A stretch of DNA of 64,000 nucleotides from UBA8514 sp034933685 (GTDB lineage: Bacteria > Bacillota > Clostridia > Lachnospirales > Anaerotignaceae): contig JAYFNB010000002.1 of NCBI GenBank assembly GCA_034933685.1, positions 1 through 64,000 of the forward strand, read 5' to 3'. Made by a program: the position numbers and the translations under genes. This document shows positions 24,829 to 32,466 of the stretch, one piece after another. The notes below the pieces were generated by a model. It was not told where the DNA came from. It worked only from the letters and a program-made list of their open reading frames with translations, and did not search any database. Position 1 is the stretch's first letter, and each line of letters starts with the position of its first letter.

Positions 24829-25643
24829 ATGCCCCACCCCTTTTGTTTAATTGTAACCAAAATTGTTGCCATAAATAAGAAAAAAGCAATAGCATATATG
24901 CTTTGCCAACCTGTAATTTTGTTTTCTTCAATTAAAAAATTTAAATTCCCATCATACCCACGGCTTACCATTGAGTCATAATAGTCTCCTGCTTTTTTAA
25001 AAGACACTGCAAGTAAATTCGCACCAATATGCGTGAAGCTAAAAATCGACTGCCTTACGCCACTGTAGCCCAAACGACTTTCCGCTGAAATATGCATAAG
25101 AGATTGCATTTTAAAAAGTATAAAAATATACCTGTAAATAAGAAACATCAACTCAATAACAACTTGTGGCAGTTTGCATTTTTTCAAAACATCAATAACT
25201 TCATACATAGGTGTTGATAAGCTAAGCATATAAAGAGAACTAACACCAGCAAAAGCATTCAGAGAAACCTTTGTAGCATTAATAAAGCCATATTTAGTAA
25301 AACATAAATAGTACCCGAATAAAGGTAAATTGACAATTCCAACTTTGTTTTTTGAAATGCTTATTGCTATTGCCACCGTTCCTAATACAATAAATGCAAG
25401 TGGCATCATCATAAGCTTTAAATATGTGGAGGTGCTGACACCACCGATTTTGATTGTAATAAATGCCATAGAAACTACAGTTATGGTAGAGAACAAAATA
25501 TTGTTCCCCACCATAACCATAATCAGCACGCCAACTGCCACTATACACTTCAGCACTGCATTTACATCTTTCAATAATGAACTTTGTGCAATTAAATCTA
25601 TATCTAAAAATTGTCCGTGACTATGCGCTTTTCTTTTTTTCAC
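24825..25643 (-). CDS. cbiQ: Cobalt ECF transporter transmembrane protein CbiQ
   Basis: Membrane coupling subunit (T component) of the cobalt importer, 272 residues with about five to six hydrophobic helices. The coupling-helix region shows SAESRLGYSGVRQSI and DYYDSMVSRGYDG, the two Ala-Arg/Gly-type motifs that dock with CbiO. The GTG at 25643 was chosen because AGGTGA lies 5 nt upstream; a GTG at 25652 is less well placed. It overlaps cbiO by 4 nt and follows cbiN by 5 nt. Confidence 0.92.
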   Translation of the reverse strand: MKKRKAHSHGQFLDIDLIAQSSLLKDVNAVLKCIVAVGVLIMVMVGNNILFSTITVVSMAFITIKIGGVSTSTYLKLMMMPLAFIVLGTVAIAISISKNKVGIVNLPLFGYYLCFTKYGFINATKVSLNAFAGVSSLYMLSLSTPMYEVIDVLKKCKLPQVVIELMFLIYRYIFILFKMQSLMHISAESRLGYSGVRQSIFSFTHIGANLLAVSFKKAGDYYDSMVSRGYDGNLNFLIEENKITGWQSIYAIAFFLFMATILVTIKQKGWGM

Positions 25644-25648
25644 TATAA

Positions 25649-25966
25649 TCACCTAAATAATTTCTCTGCATTGCTTTCTTCCGGTTTGAATTTTTTTCTT
25701 GCAACATAATAACCAAATCCAAAACATACAATCCCTGCACCAAATGCCGCTTGTAAAGCAAACAGCAAACTTTCTGTTTCTCCTCCAGGTGGTGAAATAA
25801 TGCTTTCTGCCCATGGAATGTATTCTGGATTAATTTCAGTTATAACCTCTTCGGCAGCGCCGTCTGCACCGCCAAATTCAGAATTTTTTATGTACACAAG
25901 TGGAAATACACCGATAAGTACACATAATATTATAAGTACTATAACAAGCTTTTTTTTACTCTTCAA
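25649..25966 (-). CDS. cbiN: Cobalt transporter accessory protein CbiN
   Basis: Small membrane subunit of 105 residues that aids cobalt loading of CbiM. It has two transmembrane helices, near residues 7-26 and 68-88, joined by an extracytoplasmic loop with FGGADGAAEEVITE and YIPWAESIISPPGGETESLL, the family pattern. The start is TTG, with GGGGTG upstream, lying within the end of cbiM (11-nt overlap). Confidence 0.92.
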   Translation of the reverse strand: MKSKKKLVIVLIILCVLIGVFPLVYIKNSEFGGADGAAEEVITEINPEYIPWAESIISPPGGETESLLFALQAAFGAGIVCFGFGYYVARKKFKPEESNAEKLFR

Positions 25967-26717
25967 TTATAGCACCCCTTTTCACATAAATAGTATCTTT
26001 AAGTTCTCTTGATGCATAGGCCTCAAGCCCAATTATCACAACAACTGCTAAAAGTCCCTCTATTATTGCGAGAGGTATTTGGGTTACAGCAAATACCGTC
26101 ATAAACTGTTTGATGGACGCCATTGCGCCGCCAATTGGGTTAGGATGTGCAACACCAAGCTGAACACTTGTAACACAATATGTAAATAAATCTCCAATGC
26201 TAGTAGCCAGAAAAACACCAACATATCTGTTCAATTTTAACTTTTTAGCAGCCACGAAAATTCCATAGCTTACAAACGGCCCTGCAATTGCCATACTAAA
26301 AGTATTTGCACCTAGTGTTGTAAGCCCTCCATGGGCAAGTAGTATTGCCTGAAATAAAAGCACAATGATTCCCAGAACACTCATAACACACGGCCCAAAT
26401 ATAATTGCACCAAGGCCTGTTCCCGTAGGGTGGCTTGATGAGCCTGTTACACTTGGTATTTTCAGTGCCGATAGGACAAACGCATATGCTCCCATCATTG
26501 CCAAAAGTAATAAAGTTTTTCTGTGCTCGTTCACTATTTTTTTTATGTTTACCACTCCAATTGCTAAAAACGGTAAACATATCGCTCCGTAAAATAAACA
26601 GTATTTTAACGGCAGATAGCCCTCCATAATGTGCATAGCATAGGTATTTTGTGTTACACCAAAAACCGCTGCCATCACAAATGAAAGCTTGATGAATTTT
26701 TTTTCATTCTTTGTCAT
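25956..26717 (-). CDS. cbiM: Cobalt ECF transporter substrate-binding protein CbiM
   Basis: Membrane substrate-capture component of the cobalt importer. The 253-residue protein starts with a cleavable signal (to NTYA) followed by MHIMEGYLPLKYC: after cleavage the Met-His N-terminus binds the metal. Later motifs include GSSSHPTGTGLGAIIFGP, LLFQAILLAHGGLTTLGANT and SIGDLFTYCVTSVQLGVAHP, all characteristic. GGAGGAAAAGAAA precedes the ATG. It is the first gene after the cobalamin riboswitch, so the operon starts with cobalt uptake. Confidence 0.95.
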   Translation of the reverse strand: MTKNEKKFIKLSFVMAAVFGVTQNTYAMHIMEGYLPLKYCLFYGAICLPFLAIGVVNIKKIVNEHRKTLLLLAMMGAYAFVLSALKIPSVTGSSSHPTGTGLGAIIFGPCVMSVLGIIVLLFQAILLAHGGLTTLGANTFSMAIAGPFVSYGIFVAAKKLKLNRYVGVFLATSIGDLFTYCVTSVQLGVAHPNPIGGAMASIKQFMTVFAVTQIPLAIIEGLLAVVVIIGLEAYASRELKDTIYVKRGAIIEE

Positions 26718-26747
26718 TTTCTTTTCCTCCTTAGTTTTGTGCTAACA

Positions 26748-26781
26748 CAAAAATGCCCTTTTCCATAACGAAAAAAGGCAT
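26748..26781 (-). terminator. Riboswitch expression-platform terminator
   Basis: Minus strand: ATGCCTTTTTT pairs with AAAAGGGCAT around a short loop, followed by TTTTTG. It lies between the cobalamin aptamer and cbiM, about 30 nt before the cbiM ATG. Formation when the ligand is bound would stop transcription of the whole operon. A second small stem (TTTTGTG/CACAAAA) follows. Confidence 0.75.
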
Positions 26782-26844
26782 AACAATCCTGTGCAGGCAC
26801 ATAATGTTACACCACTTAATGCTTCGTTAAGTGAGTAATCTATA

Positions 26845-27012
26845 ATCAATAAGGCAGGTCTTCTGACTTCGGGCTATTTCGTCTGTTTTTCCTTCCCGTG
26901 TGTAACCACAGTGGTTTATAAACAGGCAACACCCATACAGCGGCGGCACCGTGGGGGAATTCCACCCCACTTCCCTATTATCCCAAAGCATAGCAATGAG
27001 CACCTTACGATT
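26845..27012 (-). promoter_or_regulatory. Cobalamin riboswitch (aptamer)
   Basis: The minus strand contains the B12 box GTCAGAAGACCTGCC (26853-26867) and upstream the conserved CACTGTGGTTACACACGGGA segment. A closing stem is visible: TAAGG near 27003-27007 pairs with CCTTA near 26850-26854, and ATC/GAT pairs extend it. The element lies between a promoter at 27028-27056 and an intrinsic terminator before cbiM. By analogy with known members it senses adenosylcobalamin or a related cobalamin and shuts down the cobalamin operon by premature termination. Confidence 0.93.
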
Positions 27013-27027
27013 TTTAAACTCTCTTAC

Positions 27028-27056
27028 ATTTTACATCTTTAATTAGCTAGTGTCAA
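27028..27056 (-). promoter_or_regulatory. Promoter of the cobalamin operon
   Basis: Minus strand TTGACA (27051-27056), 17-nt spacer, TAAAAT (27028-27033). The expected start near 27021 puts the riboswitch closing stem right at the 5' end of the transcript. It is the only strong promoter found for the 20-gene operon. Confidence 0.8.
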
Positions 27057-27063
27057 TTAATAC

Positions 27064-27447
27064 CTACTGTACTATTTCATAAGGCCAGTCATTTATACCG
27101 CCAAAATCAAATGTTTTCGTATATCCCAAATCAATTAATTCTTTTGTTGCATTTTCACTCCTTCTCCCACTTCTACAGTATACAAGAATAACTGCGTCCT
27201 TGTCTGTTAGTACCTCCTCTGCCTTATCACCAATTTTATTGTCTGGAATTAGCAAACTATTTTCAATGTGCCCCTGTTCATATTCTTCTTCTGTACGCAC
27301 ATCAAGTATAATAAAATCCTCATTTTCATCCATCATTTTTTTTGCATCCTCGGCAGAAATTTTTCTATAAACCTCTTTCTCAGGTGTTCTTTCTCCACAA
27401 CCTGCAAGCATTACTGACATAATAATAATAAGTATAAAATACCTCAC
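27064..27447 (-). CDS. Rhodanese-domain lipoprotein
   Basis: A 127-residue predicted lipoprotein with a single rhodanese domain. The signal MRYFILIIIMSVMLAGC ends in a lipobox (LAGC). The domain shows EDFIILDVRTEEEYEQGHI and the active-site loop VYCRSGRRSENATKEL, with the catalytic Cys, then GGINDWPYEIVQ. The start is GTG with AAGGGTG upstream. It probably handles persulfide sulfur or acts in thiol redox on the outer face of the membrane; the substrate is unknown. It lies just upstream of the cobalamin operon promoter, in the same direction, with only a few bases between, but a functional link is not evident. Confidence 0.88.
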   Translation of the reverse strand: MRYFILIIIMSVMLAGCGERTPEKEVYRKISAEDAKKMMDENEDFIILDVRTEEEYEQGHIENSLLIPDNKIGDKAEEVLTDKDAVILVYCRSGRRSENATKELIDLGYTKTFDFGGINDWPYEIVQ

Positions 27448-27772
27448 ATTTTCACCCTTTCTTGTATAAGCACACGTTTATTGATTAAATACATATTTTT
27501 ATTATGCTTTACTAAATACCCACCAGCACTCTGGTATAAATACTAACTTTATATGCTTTTTAAATATATGTGTCTCAAATGTTGGCTTCCGTTCACCGGA
27601 AATATTAATCCGCATATGTGCTGCATAAGGTCGCACTTTTGGTATCATCTTTATTGGTATAGATTCAGACTATCCCTTTCTGTTCCATCAAAATTCATAT
27701 TTGGCACGTCTTGCTTTAAATGATTGAAAAATAATTTTTCAGTTAATAACATGTTATTGGATAATAATATAA
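27448..27772. other. 325-bp gap with a remnant-like reading frame
   Basis: Between the rhodanese gene and the nuclease-like gene. The left part is A/T rich and should hold the rhodanese promoter. The rest contains a 48-codon minus-strand frame (see 27502-27648). No clear terminator or RNA was seen. Confidence 0.5.
27502..27648 (-). pseudogene. Possible gene remnant (48-codon ORF)
   Basis: Minus-strand frame beginning MIPKVRPYAAHMRINISGE and ending FIPECWWVFSKA. It lacks a ribosome binding site at its ATG, and the frame continues upstream for seven codons to a TAG. The composition (basic, with a Trp-rich end) looks like the C-terminal part of a real protein rather than random A/T-rich sequence, so it may be a decayed gene. 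I do not recognise the family. Confidence 0.3.
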
Positions 27773-29077
27773 TTAGCCTCTAACAACCGTATCATTCTTA
27801 ATTAACGCAAGCAACGACGTTTCAATCATCCCTACAGTTTTCTTTGCAAATTCCACGCGTTTTTCAGCATCTGCCAAACAAATTGCACTGTCATTCATTG
27901 CTTTAAAATTAGGCACTAAATCAAAATCAATCTTTCTATTTTCTGCTCCTGTTGGCATGTACCTCCACAAAAGCCACCATGAACCTGTATCCTCAATATT
28001 TCCAGAAAGATAACTTTTAACCTTTTCCTTTACTTTGTTTTTAACATCTACTGGTTGCTCGTCTATTTTAAACTCACACCTCAATTTGTTATTAAACAAA
28101 CAAAAACCTGCAAACAAGCAATGTTCAACTTCTATTCGCAACCAAATTGAAAAATCATTATCAATTCCCTTAACTACATAATTAATGCCGGGGTATGTAG
28201 TATTTGATGTGTAAAAGGTCTCTGTTGCATTATTTTCATAAGTATACCATTTAAATCTTTCTTCCTTTTGTAATCCATACTTATCCAATAATGGCTCCAT
28301 CTGTTTTTCAATCTCTTCCATTACTTTATAAATAATATTTGCCTTGGCTTGATTAATAGAAATTGCAATTTGTAGACCTGTCCGTAAATTGTTCTCTGTC
28401 AAACTCAATGTATCAGATATTTTCATAAGCAACTCCTTATTAGGTCTTTCCGTAAATTCTTCTATTGCTTCCACATACTGACTTAAAATATCTTTTATTA
28501 TGCCGATTTCACCTTTAATAAGCTTCTCTAACCAAATGCGTATGTGTTCAGCAAAAGATATAAAGACAATTCTATTTGCTGGAACAAAGCTTCTTACTGA
28601 TTTATTAATCATATGGGTGCTATATTCAGAGGGTGCCGTTCCGAACTTTGTTAGATAAACAACTTTTGCATTGGAATCATGTTTTAATGCATGTATGTAA
28701 TAGTCATAACACTGGTTTTCCTGCTCTCCTGCATGAATTTTCACTTCAATAGGAATAAAGAACTTGTCATTTTTTATAACAATATCAATTCTACGGTCTT
28801 CCTCAATCAGAAATTCTTTATAAACTCTGGTTTCTCTAAGCAAAGTATCTTCAATATCTTCCATTTTAAGAATATCTTGGAGAAAGCTTTTCAAATAGAT
28901 ACTTCCATTATTGTGATGCCCTCTAGGGTTTAAAATATCGAAAAGAACTCTACACATCATCACTTCCTTGTCATATACACCTAAAACTTTAAAAATATTA
29001 TACTTTTCCGTTGATGATTCGTTGTATATTTTAATTTTTTCTGAAATTTCCTTTAATAAATCATTAATGTGCTCCAT
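27773..29077 (-). CDS. PD-(D/E)XK nuclease superfamily protein (orphan)
   Basis: A 434-residue cytosolic protein. Residues about 88-120 carry the nuclease core: RRIDIVIKND, then PIEVKIHAGEQENQ, giving Asp, Glu-X-Lys and a following Gln as in PD-(D/E)XK enzymes. The N-terminal YNIFKVLGVYDKEVMMCRVL and LNPRGHH motif are typical of the PDDEXK_4-type family found in many genomes. The C-terminal half is rich in helices and contains WWLLWRYMP. No methyltransferase, helicase or specificity subunit is next to it. A role in DNA defence is possible but unproven. It has its own promoter at 29191-29219. Confidence 0.8.
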   Translation of the reverse strand: MEHINDLLKEISEKIKIYNESSTEKYNIFKVLGVYDKEVMMCRVLFDILNPRGHHNNGSIYLKSFLQDILKMEDIEDTLLRETRVYKEFLIEEDRRIDIVIKNDKFFIPIEVKIHAGEQENQCYDYYIHALKHDSNAKVVYLTKFGTAPSEYSTHMINKSVRSFVPANRIVFISFAEHIRIWLEKLIKGEIGIIKDILSQYVEAIEEFTERPNKELLMKISDTLSLTENNLRTGLQIAISINQAKANIIYKVMEEIEKQMEPLLDKYGLQKEERFKWYTYENNATETFYTSNTTYPGINYVVKGIDNDFSIWLRIEVEHCLFAGFCLFNNKLRCEFKIDEQPVDVKNKVKEKVKSYLSGNIEDTGSWWLLWRYMPTGAENRKIDFDLVPNFKAMNDSAICLADAEKRVEFAKKTVGMIETSLLALIKNDTVVRG

Positions 29078-29190
29078 AGATTTCTCCTTGTTAAAAATCT
29101 TTCAGTAGTTCCCATTATGGATTAAACTAATTTATATTTATTTTTCCAATCAACTTTTCTAAAAAGCCATTTCAAATTACGCTGATTATT

Positions 29191-29219
29191 ATTGTATCAA
29201 ACTAATTTTTACATTACAA
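29191..29219 (-). promoter_or_regulatory. Promoter candidate for the PD-(D/E)XK gene
   Basis: Minus strand TTGTAA (29214-29219), 17-nt spacer, TACAAT (29191-29196), about 115 nt upstream of the gene start. Confidence 0.55.
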
Positions 29220-29336
29220 TTAATTTTCATCTTATGTCCATATTTTAACATTATAATTGTCTATAATATAAACCAATAAACATAAGCGCTTGTATAAGAA
29301 TGCCACAGATTATTGTGCATTTTAAGTATGTTGTGA

Positions 29337-29365
29337 TTGAAAATTATGGGATTTTGTGTTAAATT
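29337..29365 (+). promoter_or_regulatory. Promoter candidate for the QueD-like gene
   Basis: Plus strand TTGAAA (29337-29342), 17-nt spacer ending TGT, then TAAATT (29360-29365), an extended -10 form about 60 nt upstream of the ATG. Confidence 0.5.
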
Positions 29366-29426
29366 AGTGGTGCAGCAACAATATTGAGATGATATTGTAA
29401 CGATATAATGTAAAGGAGGAAATCAT

Positions 29427-29990
29427 ATGAGAAGTCTTACTACATTTGATCTACAATATGCACACAGATTCTTTGGATTTCAGGGAGAGGCACAGTATTT
29501 GCATGGCCATACAGGTATATTAACAATTGAGGTTGAGGATACAATTAATCCCGGGGTTAATATGGTTTTTCCTTGCAATGAAATCCAGAAAGTAGCCTGG
29601 GATGTTCTGAAGAACTTTGACCATGCTTTGATTTTAAGAGAAGATGATCCTTTACTTCCAGCAATCTTAGACGTGTATGAGAAGCAGGGCATTAAGAACG
29701 GATCACCTCAGAATAAAATGAAAGGTGAAGCCTTTAAGACAGAACTTGCAACTGCATACCCAGACTGTCGACTGGTTGTTACAAAAGAAACAATGACTGT
29801 GGAAGGCATGATCAAGATTGTTTATGATCTTCTGAAGGACAAGCTTAACATTGCTAAGATCACATTCACCAGTGGTGTGAACGCTGCTACACAGGAGTAT
29901 AAACCTCATGGTACGAAGGATCGTTGCCCATTATGCGGAGTTGAATTAAACGAAATTGGCGTATGTCCTAAGTGCGGATATAAGAAATAA
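29427..29990 (+). CDS. PTPS/QueD-family protein with C-terminal zinc ribbon
   Basis: A 187-residue member of the 6-pyruvoyl-tetrahydropterin synthase/6-carboxytetrahydropterin synthase family. Zinc-ligand His residues are seen in YAHRFF and LHGHTG; FDHALIL and VVTKETMTVEG give the Asp-His and Glu of the active site. The Cys that normally precedes HGH by four residues is Ala here (GEAQYLHGH). The C-terminus has CPLCG and CPKCG, a zinc ribbon absent from classical QueD. AAAGGAGG precedes the ATG. It is a lone plus-strand gene with its own terminator and no queC, queE or queF nearby. It uses more AAG, CAG and C-ending codons than its neighbours, hinting at transfer. It may be a QueD variant or a different pterin enzyme. 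Confidence 0.82.
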   Translation: MRSLTTFDLQYAHRFFGFQGEAQYLHGHTGILTIEVEDTINPGVNMVFPCNEIQKVAWDVLKNFDHALILREDDPLLPAILDVYEKQGIKNGSPQNKMKGEAFKTELATAYPDCRLVVTKETMTVEGMIKIVYDLLKDKLNIAKITFTSGVNAATQEYKPHGTKDRCPLCGVELNEIGVCPKCGYKK

Positions 29991-30038
29991 TATATAATTC
30001 AAATATTCACACTATGCAAGATTTAATATAATTTACTT

Positions 30039-30071
30039 AAGCGCTCTATACAACGTGTAGAGTGCTTATTT
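30039..30071 (+). terminator. Intrinsic terminator after the QueD-like gene
   Basis: AAGCGCTCTA (30039-30048) pairs with TAGAGTGCTT (30058-30067; one G-U pair), followed by ATTTATT. Confidence 0.75.
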
Positions 30072-30330
30072 ATTCCTCATTATTTAATAATCATCTTTGG
30101 CTTTGAACGATTGTTTTAGAAAATAGCAGTTTTACTTTATTCAGTCATAATTTATATGGAGATTTTGGAGTATAAAATTAATTTTGAACCATAATGCTAA
30201 AATTTTTGTTTATGAAGTTAATAACAGAAAAAACTAATAAAGAATATTGGAAAATAAAAATCTCTTAACTTATCATAAGGCCTTTTATTTTTACTTATTT
30301 GTCGAATACGATAATAATTTTGGTGTAAAT

Positions 30331-30372
30331 AAAAAAATACAAGGTAATGAGTTTCCTCAAAGCCTTGTATTT
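30331..30372 (-). terminator. Intrinsic terminator of rnpB
   Basis: Minus strand AAATACAAGG pairs with CCTTGTATTT, followed by a run of seven T; it begins 19 nt past the RNase P RNA 3' end. Confidence 0.85.
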
Positions 30373-30390
30373 ACTGGGTTTTTTATAGTT

Positions 30391-30724
30391 GTGAGCAAGT
30401 CTATAAGCCGGGTTCTGTGTTAAACGGTCATCTATCTTGGTACATCGTCACCGATGTCATCATGCGACCATGCCAAAGCGGAACGAGCAGCTCCAAAACG
30501 CTTTAATAGGTCTTGCTTCTGGTGGGGTTTACAGAGCCAATGCTGTTACCAGCAAAGCGGTGAGCTCTTACCTCACCTTTCCATCCTTACCATACCAAAA
30601 GATATGGCGGTTTATTTCTGTTGCACTGTCCTTAGAGTCGCCTCCACCGGTCGTTAGCCGGCACCATTGCTCTACGAAGCCCGGACTTTCCTCCCTGTTA
30701 CGGGCGACCGTCTGGCTTACTCAC
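30391..30724 (-). ncRNA. rnpB: RNase P RNA (class A)
   Basis: Catalytic RNA of RNase P, which trims tRNA 5' ends. The minus strand has the conserved 5' block GAGGAAAGTCCGGGCT and 3' block ACAGAACCCGGCTTATAGAC, which form helix P4. The P1 stem is visible as GTGAGTAAG at the 5' end pairing with CTTGCTCAC at the 3' end. The length, about 334 nt, and the visible domains fit class A rather than the Bacillus class B type. It is followed by a strong terminator. Confidence 0.95.
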
Positions 30725-30784
30725 TAAATGAATATATCATATATAATTTTTTATGTCAATGCGATTTAACTACGTAAACTACTG

Positions 30785-32449
30785 TTAAACCTTGAAAACA
30801 CTTCCACCCACAAACTCTTTAATTATAGAATTATTCGGTATTCCTCCGCTATTTACAGGTAAAAAGTAGTCCAAAAACTTTATAATTCTCTTTGCGGTAA
30901 CATACTCTGGCATGCTTTTGTCAATTTTGAAAAGCAGTGGCTCAATGTATGCCTTAAGCACGCTAAGCTCATAAATTGTTGCGGAATTAAACATAACATC
31001 GGCATTTTCCTGATATGGAAAAATGTTGTTCTCTTCACCACGTTTAACGCTTGCCCAACTTTCAATGGTTTTTGCGGCATCATTGCCTCTAAACTGGTGG
31101 TCACGCACTATTCTCCTTATAAGCCTGCTGTCAGATGTTGAAATTCGATTATGGTCATCCAAATTAAGCTGTGTCATTGCGCTAATAAAAATGCGAAACT
31201 TATTTTCATCATGAATTGTCTCTGTAAGCTCATCATTAAGGCCATGAATCCCCTCAACTACAATTATTTCATCTTTTTGAAGTTGCAAAAATCTTCCTTT
31301 GTATTCACGCTTACCCAGCACGAAGTTATAGCTTGGCATTTCAACTCTTTCGCCGTTTACAAGAGCATTTAAATCTTTGTTAAACAACTCAAGGTCAAGT
31401 GCATTTATATTTTCAAAATCTGGCTTACCATCTTCGTCCAATGGCGTTCTTTCTCTTTCAATAAAATAATCATCAAGGCCAATGGCATGTGGAATAATCC
31501 CATTTACTCTAAGTTGCACACATAACCTTTGTGCAAAAGTTGTCTTTCCAGATGATGAAGGCCCTGCAATAAGAACCAATTTGACTTTATCTTTTTTTTC
31601 TGTAATAGCATCAGCAATTTGAGCAATTTTCTTTTCATGCAATGCCTCATTAATAAGCACAAGCTCTCCAAAGCCACCATTGGCAATAAGGTCATTTAAA
31701 TCTGCCACATTTTTAACTTGCATTAGATTGCACCAATCCAACTGTTCCATAAATACACTGGATATCTTTTCAAACCTTTGGTAATCCTCTAATTCATCAA
31801 GGTTTTTAATATTAGGAAACTGAATTAGAAAACCTTTTTCATAGGCTACAATGTCAAACTTATCCAGATATCCTGTGCTTGGAACCATATACCCATAGAA
31901 ATAGTCATAAAAACCATCCATATTATACATATTTACATAAGATGCGCGTCTATACCTAAAAAGCCTTGCCTTGTCGTCCATTCCAAATCTAAGTGAAGTT
32001 TCTATTGCCTCATCTCGCGTCATAGTCACTTTTTCAATAGGAATATCATCCGATACAATTTCTTTCATGCGGTTTTTAATTTTTTCCAAACATTCATCTG
32101 TAATTTTAATTTCAGCCTTGCGTATTTCGCAATAATAGTTGCTGTTAATTGAATGCTCAACCACCACTGGAGTGTCCATGCCAAACAAATCTTTTACAGC
32201 TTTAATCATAAGAAATGAAAGGCTTCTACCGTACACTCTCATTCCATCAGCATTGGTAATATCCAAAAATTCGATTTCCATGCCTTCTTTAATGCAATCC
32301 ATAAGCTCATAAAGTATATTTCCGCTTTGGGCAAGCATAATTGGGGCTTTAAATTCATCCAAGTATCGTTTGCTCAATTCTTCAAATGTTGTTCCTTCTG
32401 CAACTGTAATGGTTTCACCCATAACTGTCACTTTAATATCTGCTACCAT
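30785..32449 (-). CDS. TGS-domain nucleoside kinase (uridine kinase-like)
   Basis: A 554-residue cytosolic fusion protein. Residues 1-65 form a TGS-like domain (VTVMGETITVAEGTTFEEL). Residues about 70-240 resemble the second additional domain of threonyl-tRNA synthetase. Residues about 280-480 are a uridine-kinase-like P-loop kinase with LIAGPSSSGKTTFAQRLC, GLDDYFIERERTPLDEDGKP, VVEGIHGLN and RLIRRIVRDHQFRG. The family is common in Clostridia and annotated as nucleoside kinase; the real substrate and the purpose of the tRNA-synthetase-like part are not known. GGAGGAG precedes the ATG. It follows nif3 in the same direction with a 17-bp gap and is probably co-transcribed with it. Confidence 0.9.
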   Translation of the reverse strand: MVADIKVTVMGETITVAEGTTFEELSKRYLDEFKAPIMLAQSGNILYELMDCIKEGMEIEFLDITNADGMRVYGRSLSFLMIKAVKDLFGMDTPVVVEHSINSNYYCEIRKAEIKITDECLEKIKNRMKEIVSDDIPIEKVTMTRDEAIETSLRFGMDDKARLFRYRRASYVNMYNMDGFYDYFYGYMVPSTGYLDKFDIVAYEKGFLIQFPNIKNLDELEDYQRFEKISSVFMEQLDWCNLMQVKNVADLNDLIANGGFGELVLINEALHEKKIAQIADAITEKKDKVKLVLIAGPSSSGKTTFAQRLCVQLRVNGIIPHAIGLDDYFIERERTPLDEDGKPDFENINALDLELFNKDLNALVNGERVEMPSYNFVLGKREYKGRFLQLQKDEIIVVEGIHGLNDELTETIHDENKFRIFISAMTQLNLDDHNRISTSDSRLIRRIVRDHQFRGNDAAKTIESWASVKRGEENNIFPYQENADVMFNSATIYELSVLKAYIEPLLFKIDKSMPEYVTAKRIIKFLDYFLPVNSGGIPNNSIIKEFVGGSVFKV

Positions 32450-32466
32450 TCTTCTCCTCCTTACAA

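Larger units (their letters stand above)
29078..29426. other. 349-bp divergent intergenic region
   Basis: Lies between the divergent nuclease-like gene and the QueD-like gene and contains one promoter candidate for each (29191-29219 minus, 29337-29365 plus). No riboswitch-type fold or small ORF was recognised. Confidence 0.5.
29991..30390. other. 400-bp intergenic region with two facing terminators
   Basis: Holds the terminator of the QueD-like gene (30039-30071, plus) and that of rnpB (30331-30372, minus). The A/T-rich 260 bp between them shows nothing I can identify. Confidence 0.6.

Noticed and set aside
26735..26752. Second hairpin TTTTGTG/CACAAAA before cbiM as the main terminator
   Set aside because: The stem is A/T rich and short and is followed by few T; the GC-containing hairpin just upstream is a better terminator.
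30437..30727. Plus-strand ORF of 96 codons at 30437-30727
   Set aside because: It lies within the RNase P RNA gene on the opposite strand; the RNA signatures explain the sequence.
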